DNA from: Cytobacillus sp. NCCP-133
GTDB lineage: Bacteria; Bacillota; Bacilli; Bacillales; Cytobacillaceae
DNA: 64,000 nucleotides
Direction: 5' to 3'
Assembly: GCF_026011715.1 (NCBI RefSeq)
Contig: NZ_BRVM01000013.1
Location: forward strand, 52,540 to 116,539
The notes below the pieces were generated by a model, which worked only from the letters and a program-made list of their open reading frames with translations, was not told the origin of the DNA and did not search any database. Shown piece by piece: positions 26,160-33,664 of this stretch. How positions within the stretch are numbered: the stretch's first letter is position 1; every line of letters starts with the position of its first letter. The position numbers were made by a program, and so were the translations under genes.

Positions 26160-27242
26160 ATGTGGATGAACAAACCGTTTTTCAAATATGCAACAGGCAT
26201 TATATTAGTTTTGATCATTATTTTTCTCCTGGGCAAAATTGATTACTTTCTGTGGCCATTCCGGGCTTTGATTGCTTCGATTTTTTTCCCCATAATGCTT
26301 TCAGGTGTACTTTATTACCTATTAAGGCCTCTGGTAAGATTGTTATCTAATGGATTACCCAGAACAGCCAGTATCTTCGTTATCTTTGCTGCATTCATAG
26401 GGTTAGGATATTTAGTCTTTCAATTTATGGGCAATACTGTTGGCAGCCAAATAACAGAGCTCAGCGATAATTTGCCTGCTAAAATGCAGGAGCTATCAGA
26501 AGAAACAGAAAAAGTTGTTGAGAAAAATAATATGGGTATGGTCTCATATGACAATTTAAAAAACAGAGTATTAAACTTTTTAAAATCTCTTTTATCTGGT
26601 GCTGGGGAAAATATTATGAACGTATTCTCCACGATTACGAGCATTGTAACGGTATTAGTCGTTGTTCCTTTTATCCTTTTCTATTTTCTTAAAGATGATT
26701 ATAAGCTTAGACCATTTCTTTTAAAATATCTTCCTGATAAACATGAGGAAGAAGGAAATAGAATACTTGGGGATATAGATAAGACGTTATTTTCTTATGT
26801 TACAGGACAGTTTATTGTCGCCGTTGTCGATGGTGTCCTAATGTATATTGGCTATTTGATTATTGGTCTGGAGTATTCTTTAATTTTAGCTATATTTGCC
26901 ATGTTTCTGACCGTTGTTCCTTTCCTTGGGCCTATTCTGGGAATCATTCCGGCCATTTTTATTGGATTAATGCAAGGTCCTGGAATGGTCTTTAAAATTT
27001 TTCTTGTTCTGATTGCTGTACAGCTGCTAGAGAGCAATCTGGTGTCCCCCCATGTAATGGGAAAAAGACTGAACTTGCACCCCCTAACAGTCATCATTAT
27101 TTTAATGGTTGCCGGTTCTCTTTATGGATTTATCGGAATCCTTATTGCGATCCCTGTATACTCAATCATAAAAGTAATCGTGAAGGACTTTAGAAAATTT
27201 TACAGACTTAGAACTCGGGAAAGCATTCTGTCTGAAGAATAA
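26160..27242 (+). CDS. AI-2E family transporter
   Basis: 360 residues, about eight membrane helices. The family core is visible: FLKDDYKLRPFLLKYLP, then DKTLFSYVTGQFIVAVVDGVL and FLGPILGIIPAIFIGL, ending LNLHPLTVIIILMVAGSLYGFIGILIAIP. Members export small molecules or act as Na+/H+ antiporters; the name comes from AI-2 exporter TqsA. Substrate cannot be assigned. Divergent from mscS. Confidence 0.93.
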   Translation: MWMNKPFFKYATGIILVLIIIFLLGKIDYFLWPFRALIASIFFPIMLSGVLYYLLRPLVRLLSNGLPRTASIFVIFAAFIGLGYLVFQFMGNTVGSQITELSDNLPAKMQELSEETEKVVEKNNMGMVSYDNLKNRVLNFLKSLLSGAGENIMNVFSTITSIVTVLVVVPFILFYFLKDDYKLRPFLLKYLPDKHEEEGNRILGDIDKTLFSYVTGQFIVAVVDGVLMYIGYLIIGLEYSLILAIFAMFLTVVPFLGPILGIIPAIFIGLMQGPGMVFKIFLVLIAVQLLESNLVSPHVMGKRLNLHPLTVIIILMVAGSLYGFIGILIAIPVYSIIKVIVKDFRKFYRLRTRESILSEE

Positions 27243-27252
27243 ATAGAGCTGG

Positions 27253-27277
27253 AAGCTGCTAAAACGGCAGCTTTTTT
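27253..27277 (+). terminator. Rho-independent terminator
   Basis: AAGCTGC/GCAGCTT stem with T run, 11 bp after the AI-2E gene. Confidence 0.9.
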
Positions 27278-27361
27278 GCCGAGATAATTTATAGGATATG
27301 ATTCTTCTTAAATAAAACAGTATAATAAGAATTGCGGAAATATATTGAGAGGAGTTTTACT

Positions 27362-28411
27362 ATGTCCTATCCAAACACAAAAGAAACCATTAGTTTGTTA
27401 AAAGAAATTGTTTCCATTCCGAGCCCTTCCGGTAAAACAAATGAAGTGATCACATATGTAGAAAAGTACCTGAATGAGCTGAATGTCGAAACAAAGCGGA
27501 ATCGCAAAGGCGGCCTTATCGCGACACTTCCTGGAAAGGATCAAGCAAATCACCGGATGCTGACAGCGCATGTGGATACACTGGGAGCAATCGTTAAAGA
27601 AATTAAGCCTGGCGGACGGCTTAAAATTGACCTTATCGGCGGTTTTAAATACAACTCCATTGAAGGTGAATATTGCGAAATTGAAACCTCTTCCGGCAAA
27701 AAATTCACTGGCACCATTCTTATGCATCAGACTTCTGTTCATGTATATAAAGATGCTGGGAATGCTGAAAGAAATCAGGACAATATGGAAGTCCGCCTTG
27801 ATGAAAAAGTACATAATGCTGAAGAAGTGCGTGCTCTTGGCATTGAAGTGGGAGATTTTGTTTCCTTCGATCCCCGGGTGCAAACGACACCTTCCGGATA
27901 TATTAAATCCCGCCATCTTGATGACAAAGCGAGCGTATCCATTCTTCTTCAGCTTATTAAACAGCTGAAAGCAGAAAACATTGAGCTGCCATATACTACA
28001 CACTTCCTTATTTCAAACAATGAAGAAATTGGCTATGGCGGAAACTCGAATATCACTCCGGAAACCGTTGAATATCTGGCGGTTGATATGGGGGCAATGG
28101 GAGATGGCCAATCAACAGATGAATATACAGTATCCATTTGTGTAAAGGATGCGAGCGGCCCTTATCATTACGAATTAAGAAAACGGCTTGTTCAGCTGGC
28201 ACAGGAAAATGAGATTGGCTACAAGCTTGATATATATCCTTTTTACGGATCTGATGCTTCAGCTGCCATCCGGGCAGGCCACGATATTGTACATGGTTTA
28301 ATCGGTCCGGGAATCGACTCTTCCCATGCCTTTGAACGCACACATGAAGACTCAATTGAAAATACGGCTAAATTGCTTTACCATTATGTTCAATCAGAGA
28401 TGGTCCTATAA
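27362..28411 (+). CDS. M42-family metallo-aminopeptidase
   Basis: 349 residues from the ATG at 27362 (GAGGAG upstream). Dinuclear metal peptidase of the M42 family (glutamyl aminopeptidase/endoglucanase M type). Metal ligands are in TAHVDTLGAIV (His, Asp), SRHLDDKAS (Asp), SNNEEIGYGG (catalytic Glu and ligand Glu) and SSHAFERTH (His). Cytoplasmic, cleaves short peptides. Own terminator. Confidence 0.93.
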   Translation: MSYPNTKETISLLKEIVSIPSPSGKTNEVITYVEKYLNELNVETKRNRKGGLIATLPGKDQANHRMLTAHVDTLGAIVKEIKPGGRLKIDLIGGFKYNSIEGEYCEIETSSGKKFTGTILMHQTSVHVYKDAGNAERNQDNMEVRLDEKVHNAEEVRALGIEVGDFVSFDPRVQTTPSGYIKSRHLDDKASVSILLQLIKQLKAENIELPYTTHFLISNNEEIGYGGNSNITPETVEYLAVDMGAMGDGQSTDEYTVSICVKDASGPYHYELRKRLVQLAQENEIGYKLDIYPFYGSDASAAIRAGHDIVHGLIGPGIDSSHAFERTHEDSIENTAKLLYHYVQSEMVL

Positions 28412-28417
28412 TCAGTT

Positions 28418-28453
28418 AAAAAACTGTACCCGGTCAGCCGGAGTGCAGTTTTT
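28418..28453 (+). terminator. Rho-independent terminator
   Basis: AAAACTG...CAGTTTT outer stem with an inner CGG/CCG helix; T run on the plus side. Confidence 0.85.
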
Positions 28454-28467
28454 ATATGTCTATAATT

Positions 28468-29022
28468 CTATTCTTCTTCAGGCGGTCTCTTCCCTCTTTG
28501 CAGTTCCCAGATGGAAAGTCCGAAATCCATTTGCAGATGAGGATTATCCTTAAAATGCTTCCAATCCCCTCCCCATTCAAAACCGAGTCCCTTGGCAATT
28601 TCGACTACTTCCATCCAATCAGCCTTATCATTGCCATTGCCATCGTATTGCATATCCCAAATAACCTGGCCGTCAACAGACAGCAATGCAAAATCAATTG
28701 CCAGCCCGAAATTGTGGTATGACTCGCCCCCCTTGGCATGTGTTACAATGCTTCCTTCCTTGGAGCGGCCTTTTTCATAAAGGGTATCCTGCTCTTCGAT
28801 GCTTCTAAAATCCTGTGTAATGACCACGTTAATTCCTTTATCCGCAGCTTTGGCAATCAGCTCTTCCTTTTTTTCTGCAACGATTGGATGAAGATGAACA
28901 GGCAGAGGTACGTCTTTAAGATCGGGTTCTTCTATTTGCTGAATGTATTGATAGAATATGAGTCCGACAGTTGTAATCACTAATATAAAGAGAACAAAGC
29001 TTCCTAATTGTTTAAAAAACAA
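28468..29022 (-). CDS. M15-family peptidase, CwlK-like L-Ala-D-Glu endopeptidase
   Basis: 184 residues from TTG. An N-terminal membrane anchor (residues 8-27) precedes the VanY/CwlK fold. Zinc-site residues are in ESYHNFGLAIDFAL (His, Asp) and NPHLQMDFG (His). The domain hydrolyses the peptide stem of peptidoglycan. Length and motifs fit B. subtilis CwlK (YcdD). Acts outside the membrane. Confidence 0.85.
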   Translation of the reverse strand: MFFKQLGSFVLFILVITTVGLIFYQYIQQIEEPDLKDVPLPVHLHPIVAEKKEELIAKAADKGINVVITQDFRSIEEQDTLYEKGRSKEGSIVTHAKGGESYHNFGLAIDFALLSVDGQVIWDMQYDGNGNDKADWMEVVEIAKGLGFEWGGDWKHFKDNPHLQMDFGLSIWELQRGKRPPEEE

Positions 29023-29135
29023 TGATAAATGTCCTTTCTTTGCTGGTTCTTTGGATAGATGCTTTTATTATTTTAGCAGGAAATTGAACAAATTTCATTT
29101 AGAGAGAGATTGCCTATCTCTGATTCACCAATTAA

Positions 29136-29158
29136 AAAGACGCCAGCATTTGCTGGCG
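29136..29158 (-). terminator. Rho-independent terminator of the metNPQ operon
   Basis: CGCCAGCA/TGCTGGCG stem, then TCTTTTTAATT on the minus strand. Confidence 0.92.
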
Positions 29159-29170
29159 CGCTTCCTATAA

Positions 29171-30001
29171 TTATCGATTTTCCATCCATTCCGGCTTTCC
29201 GAAACCTTTGAATTGTTCATCGATCACTTTTTCAAACTGGGCTGATTCAACTGCCTCTTTTAAGTCTTTAGCTAATTGGGTATCATCATTCTTTGAGTCG
29301 ATTACAACCCTGTTGCGATATTGATCTGGCATATTCTCAAGCTGCAATGCATCCAGAAGATTCATTTTTGCTGCAAGGGCAAAGTTTCCTGGAACGGCTG
29401 ATAAATCAACGCTATCCACAGCACGCGGAAGCTGAGCCGCTTCAATTGGCTTAAATTGCAGGTTTTTCACATTGTTTTCAACATCTTTTTCAGAGACTGT
29501 AAGCGGATCGGCATCCGGGTTTAATGTGATAAGTCCAGCGTCCTCAAGAATTAAGAAAGCACGTGCTGCATTAGTTGGATCATTAGGAATCGCAATGGCT
29601 GCCCCATCTTCAATTTTATCAAGTGAAGTGAATTTTTTTGAATAAATTCCCATTGGCGCAGTTGGAACAGAAATAACTTCCGAAAGATCAATTTTATGTT
29701 CTTTTGCGAAGTTTTCCATATAGATTTTATGCTGGAACAGGTTTGCATCCAGGTCACCTTTTGAAAGTGCCAGATTTGGCTGGATATAATCGCTGAATTC
29801 AACGACTTTCACAGTGTAGCCTTTGTCTTCAAGAATCGGTTTAATTGCTTTGCTTGCCATGTCACTGTAGGGACCCGACGTAGCCCCTATACTGATTTCC
29901 TTCTTTTCGGCGCTTGCTTCAGAAGAAGAATCCTCGCTTCCGCATGCTGCCAAAATCCCTAATGTAAGAAGAAGCAATAGTGCTAATCCTAATTTTTTCA
30001 T
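29171..30001 (-). CDS. metQ: Methionine ABC transporter, substrate-binding lipoprotein
   Basis: 276 residues from the ATG at 30001 (GGGGG upstream). Lipobox ILAAC. NlpA/MetQ fold with SIGATSGPYSDMA, GDLDANLFQHKIYM and AIPNDPTNAARAFLILEDAGLI. Binds methionine outside and passes it to MetP. Last gene of the S-box-controlled operon metN-metP-metQ. Confidence 0.95.
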   Translation of the reverse strand: MKKLGLALLLLLTLGILAACGSEDSSSEASAEKKEISIGATSGPYSDMASKAIKPILEDKGYTVKVVEFSDYIQPNLALSKGDLDANLFQHKIYMENFAKEHKIDLSEVISVPTAPMGIYSKKFTSLDKIEDGAAIAIPNDPTNAARAFLILEDAGLITLNPDADPLTVSEKDVENNVKNLQFKPIEAAQLPRAVDSVDLSAVPGNFALAAKMNLLDALQLENMPDQYRNRVVIDSKNDDTQLAKDLKEAVESAQFEKVIDEQFKGFGKPEWMENR

Positions 30002-30026
30002 TTTCTTTTCCCCCTGATGTATTTTT

Positions 30027-30692
30027 TTATCTTTTATCAACTAATCTGGCAATCCGGTCACCAGCTAATTGGAAAAGCTGGACCAGGCAAATTAGAATAA
30101 TAACGGTTGTAAACATAACTGTATTATCGTATCTGTAATATCCAAAGCGGATGGCCAGGTCACCGACTCCGCCGCCGCCGACAATGCCTGCCATCGCTGA
30201 GTAAGCGACAAGACTGATGACGGTAATGGTAATACCCTGGATGATTCCCGGTTTCGCCTCCGGAACGAGAACATCCTTTATAATCATCCATGGCGACGCT
30301 CCAACAGCTACAGCAGCTTCAATCACACCCTTATCAATCTCCCGCAGTGACTGTTCAACAATCCTTGCGAAAAATGGAATGGCAGCTACTGAGAGTGATA
30401 CCGATGCAGCAGTCGGTCCTATGGTTGTTCCTGTGATCATATTGGCTAAAGGCAATAAGACAATGAGCAGAATGATGAATGGAATGGAACGAATCATGTT
30501 AACGATAAAACCAACAATGTTTTTAAAAGATGTGTTTTCCATAAATAAACCTTTATCTGTAACGAATAGCAAGATACCTGTCGGAAGCCCAATAACAATG
30601 GCAACAATCATTGAAATCCCAACCATATAGATGGTTTCAAAAAACGCTTTATTGAGTTCTGGCAGTATACTTATTAAACTATCAAGCTGCAT
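30027..30692 (-). CDS. metP: Methionine ABC transporter permease
   Basis: 221 residues, five membrane helices. The ABC-permease EAA loop reads EAAVAVGASPWMIIKDVLVPEA near residue 133. Overlaps the end of metN by 11 bp. Confidence 0.95.
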   Translation of the reverse strand: MQLDSLISILPELNKAFFETIYMVGISMIVAIVIGLPTGILLFVTDKGLFMENTSFKNIVGFIVNMIRSIPFIILLIVLLPLANMITGTTIGPTAASVSLSVAAIPFFARIVEQSLREIDKGVIEAAVAVGASPWMIIKDVLVPEAKPGIIQGITITVISLVAYSAMAGIVGGGGVGDLAIRFGYYRYDNTVMFTTVIILICLVQLFQLAGDRIARLVDKR

Positions 30693-31695
30693 CTCTGATC
30701 ACCTCCAAACTCTTTGTCCTCTCCGTGATGTAATGGATGGCACGTTCAATTTCGAGCGTCGCACCCGTCAGTTCCATGACAAAGATTCCGAGCGGCGTAT
30801 CCTGTATATACTCAATTTTCCCGTGAAGGATATTGCCTTTCACTTTAAATTGCTGGAACACATCTGAGATAACTGATTCTTCGGCTATGCTGCCTTGGAA
30901 ATAGATCTTGATAATTTTCCCGTCTCGCTCCTTTAAAAGCTTATCCGGCAAATCAAACTGCAGGATGCTGTTTATGAAATCTTTTGTCAGCGGTTGCTGC
31001 GGGTTTGAGAAGAGATCGTACACTTTTCCTTCTTCAATGACTTTTCCGTCCTGCATGACCGCCATCCGGTCGCAAATATCTTTCACAACTTCCATTTCGT
31101 GGGTAATTAATACAATGGTCAAGCCAAGTTCTTTATTGATTTTTTTTAACAGAGCCAGGATTGACTTTGTTGTGCTAGGGTCCAGCGCGGATGTTGCCTC
31201 ATCACATAAAAGAACAGATGGATTATTGGCCAAAGCCCTTGCTATGCCTACACGCTGCTTTTGTCCGCCGCTTAGCTGTGACGGGTATACATCCCGCTTG
31301 TCTGTCAGTCCCACCATATCAAGCAGCTCTTTTACACGTGCATCTATTTGGGACTTTGTTTTGTGTGCCGCTTTTAATGCAAATGCAATATTTTCATAGA
31401 CTGTTTTTGAACTAACCAGATGAAAATGCTGAAAAATCATTCCTATTTTCAAGCGAGCCTTTCGCAGGTCTTTCTTACCAAGTGCAGTTAATGACAGACC
31501 ATCAATCTTTATCTCTCCTGAAGTCGGTGTTTCTAATAGGTTTAAGCATCTAAGCAATGAGCTTTTCCCTGCCCCGCTGTACCCTACAATTCCGAAAATC
31601 TCTCCTTTTTCCACAGTAAGTGTTACATGATCTACACCCATTACACTGCCTTTTTTCATTTCATATACTTTTACTAGTTCCTTTATTTCTATCAT
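30682..31695 (-). CDS. metN: Methionine ABC transporter ATPase
   Basis: 337 residues. Walker A GYSGAGKSS near residue 38, signature LSGGQKQRVGIARAL near 139, Walker B VLLCDEATSALDP, H-loop LITHEME. A C-terminal NIL domain (about 260-337) binds methionine and gives trans-inhibition in relatives. First gene after the S-box leader. Confidence 0.96.
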   Translation of the reverse strand: MIEIKELVKVYEMKKGSVMGVDHVTLTVEKGEIFGIVGYSGAGKSSLLRCLNLLETPTSGEIKIDGLSLTALGKKDLRKARLKIGMIFQHFHLVSSKTVYENIAFALKAAHKTKSQIDARVKELLDMVGLTDKRDVYPSQLSGGQKQRVGIARALANNPSVLLCDEATSALDPSTTKSILALLKKINKELGLTIVLITHEMEVVKDICDRMAVMQDGKVIEEGKVYDLFSNPQQPLTKDFINSILQFDLPDKLLKERDGKIIKIYFQGSIAEESVISDVFQQFKVKGNILHGKIEYIQDTPLGIFVMELTGATLEIERAIHYITERTKSLEVIRDAA

Positions 31696-31728
31696 TCAGA
31701 TCCCCCATTCATTGTTCCAATTTCAAGT

Positions 31729-31876
31729 AAAAAACCTCTTTCCATTCGGAAAGAGGCATCGTGTATGTATGACGACTTATCTTTCAGAATGAAATCATTC
31801 TGCAGGAAGTGGCACCGTTCCGTATTGGAGGTTGCCGGACGTCATAGGGCCTGATCCCTCAGTCACTCTTGATAAG
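31729..31876 (-). ncRNA. SAM-I (S-box) riboswitch upstream of metN
   Basis: Minus-strand RNA opens with CUUAUCAAGAG at 31876 and closes P1 with AGAUAAG near 31777. Conserved core pieces are GAGGGA, GGCCCUAUGA, CCGGCAACC and GGUGCCA. A terminator (CCTCTTTCC/GGAAAGAGG at 31735-31756 plus six Ts) ends it 34 bp before metN. SAM binding is expected to favour termination. Confidence 0.95.
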
Positions 31877-32007
31877 TTTGCTATTAAGTTGATAGTGAAA
31901 ATATTATATCAATACAAGTAAATTGTCAATAAGTATTTTATATTCAGACTTCTTTAGGAAACGCTTACGTTCTTGTGGGAGTAAGAAAAGATTTTTTTGT
32001 GCAATTG

Positions 32008-32032
32008 GTTTTAGCCGTTTAATTAAGGGTAT
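32008..32032 (+). promoter_or_regulatory. Sigma-B-type promoter for the CsbD-like gene
   Basis: GTTTTA at 32008-32013 and GGGTAT at 32027-32032 with a 13-base spacer fit the sigma-B consensus (GTTTAA, 12-15, GGGTAT). csbD is a known sigma-B gene in B. subtilis, which supports the call. Confidence 0.75.
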
Positions 32033-32066
32033 ATAAAAGCCAAGAAATATTAGCCAAGGAGGAGAC

Positions 32067-32336
32067 TTGAATAAACAGAGAACAAACAAATGCAATATTG
32101 ATCAGCTGAAAGGCGAGATGAAAAAACAGTACGAAAAATTTACCAATAATGAATCGAAAGAAACTGAAGGCAATATGGAGAAGATGAAAGGCCAAGCCAA
32201 AGAAACATGGGGCGATACGAAGAAGCACTATCAAAAACCTTCAATGATTCAAGAAATTAAAAAAGGTACCAGCAGCTTTTCCAGCTGCTGGTACCTTTTT
32301 TGCGTGTCTATGTTTCATTTACAATTAATTGGGTAA
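32067..32336 (+). CDS. CsbD-family stress protein with read-through tail
   Basis: 89 codons from TTG, with AAGGAGGA just upstream. The first 65 residues are CsbD-like: charged helices with LKGEMKKQYEKF and MEKMKGQAKETWGDTKKHY. The frame has no stop before the terminator hairpin at 32266-32296 and runs through it (GTSSFSSCWYLF). Normal CsbD proteins of 60-75 residues end before such a hairpin. A lost stop or a frameshift near the end is likely. Translation across the terminator could affect it. Confidence 0.7.
   Translation: MNKQRTNKCNIDQLKGEMKKQYEKFTNNESKETEGNMEKMKGQAKETWGDTKKHYQKPSMIQEIKKGTSSFSSCWYLFCVSMFHLQLIG
32260..32302. terminator. Strong bidirectional terminator
   Basis: GGTACCAGCAGC/GCTGCTGGTACC, 12-bp perfect stem with A run left and T run right. 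Lies between convergent csbD-like and wall-hydrolase genes. Confidence 0.93.
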
Positions 32337-32340
32337 TAGA

Positions 32341-33330
32341 TTAAAAAGTTGTTCTAGCACCCAGGTAACGTGGCTTCCAATAAGAATTATTCATATCGCT
32401 GATTTCGACACCTCGTGAAGAACCTGCATGAATAAACTTGTTATTTCCAAGATAGATTCCCGCATGAGATGGGCCAGCTTTATAAGTTTCAAAGAAAACC
32501 AGATCACCTTCACGCGGTGATGTAACAGATCTTGTAGCACTCCAAATGGAAGCTACGGTACGAGGTATAGAGATTCCTGCATTGCTATAGACATAGTTAA
32601 GATAACCAGAGCAATCAAAGCCTGATGGTGTGCTGCCTGCCCATACATAAGGAACACCAATATATTTTTTTGCCCCGGCAATAAGCTCATTAACCTTGGA
32701 TGTTGACTGGGCTGCTACTCTTGTTTCTGACAGCTGGCTGGCTGCAGAACCAGACACTTTTAGCGTTTGACCGGCATAAATCAAGTCTGAAGACAGATTA
32801 TTTAGAGCCTTTAATTGTGAAACCGATACATTATGGCGAGATGCAATCCCTGAAAGGGTGTCTCCTCTTTGAATTGTATAGACACTGCTGTCTCCTGAAG
32901 AAGCAGTTGGCGCAGGAGCAGAAGAGCTTCCTTTGACTCTTAGTCTTTGGCCAGAATAAATAATATCGCTGCTTAATCCATTCAAATTCTTAAGAGCATT
33001 GGCAGAGAGGCCATTTTTTCTTGCAATTCCCCATAAAGTATCGCCAGATTTCACTGTGTAGCTAACAGTTACGCTTCCCGCTGTACTTTGAGATGACTCA
33101 TGGCTATGTGGTGGTAATAGTGTCATAGACACTCCGGCATAAATCGTTGAACCCGAAATATTGTTCCATTTCTTTAATTCTTCCACTGATAGATTATGAT
33201 TAATGGAAATTCTCCATAATGTATCACCTGATTGAACTTTATATCTATTTTCATGAGCACTTGCTTCACCATTGAACGTTGTAAACAATAATCCAGCTGT
33301 CGCAGCCATTGTAAGTAGTTGTTTTTTCAA
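32341..33330 (-). CDS. LysM-NlpC/P60 cell-wall hydrolase (D,L-endopeptidase)
   Basis: 329 residues from TTG at 33330 with AAGGAG upstream. Signal peptide cut near ASAHE. Three LysM wall-binding repeats: YKVQSGDTLWRIS, YTVKSGDTLWGIA and YTIQRGDTLSGIA, each followed by LNNLSSDLIYAGQ-like ends. The NlpC/P60 domain has catalytic Cys in GFDCSGYLNYV, His in PSHAGIYLG and the polar residue in FIHAGSS. Relatives are LytE, LytF and CwlS, which cut the D-Glu/DAP bond for cell separation or growth. Phased repeats lie about 100 bp upstream. Confidence 0.95.
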   Translation of the reverse strand: MKKQLLTMAATAGLLFTTFNGEASAHENRYKVQSGDTLWRISINHNLSVEELKKWNNISGSTIYAGVSMTLLPPHSHESSQSTAGSVTVSYTVKSGDTLWGIARKNGLSANALKNLNGLSSDIIYSGQRLRVKGSSSAPAPTASSGDSSVYTIQRGDTLSGIASRHNVSVSQLKALNNLSSDLIYAGQTLKVSGSAASQLSETRVAAQSTSKVNELIAGAKKYIGVPYVWAGSTPSGFDCSGYLNYVYSNAGISIPRTVASIWSATRSVTSPREGDLVFFETYKAGPSHAGIYLGNNKFIHAGSSRGVEISDMNNSYWKPRYLGARTTF

Positions 33331-33430
33331 GTTGTACACTCCTTAAATTTCTTTGACAACCTAATATTAGTAATTAATCTAGTAAAATCCTACCTGAAAA
33401 TATTGGAGTGTTTGGAAAGGAAAACTTTTA

Positions 33431-33465
33431 ATTCCTTAATATTCCTAGTATCCCTTTATATTCCT
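33431..33465. repeat. Four helically phased ATTCCT repeats upstream of the wall-hydrolase gene
   Basis: ATTCCT starts at 33431, 33441 and 33460, with the variant ATCCCT at 33450, so steps are 10, 9 and 10 bp. On the minus strand, the direction of the LysM-NlpC gene, they read AGGAAT. One-turn spacing suggests cooperative regulator binding. The rest of the 334-bp gap is AT-rich with no gene seen. Confidence 0.7.
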
Positions 33466-33626
33466 ATAATCAATAGTTACATAGTCCCGGTATAAGGGAT
33501 AATTTCAAATAAATAAATAAAAAATACGTGTAATACAAACCAAATAATCCGAAAGTTTTAAATAAACTTTTTACTAGAAAATAACCCCAATTTTAAGTTT
33601 CTTTTGCTATTTTCCTCAAAACAAAA

Positions 33627-33656
33627 GAAAAAAGCCAGTCCAATAGACCAGCTTTT
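33627..33656 (-). terminator. Rho-independent terminator of selB
   Basis: AAAAGCTGGTC pairs with GACTGGCTTTT in the minus-strand RNA (two G-U pairs), followed by Ts. Confidence 0.85.
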
Positions 33657-33664
33657 AGTTCTGT

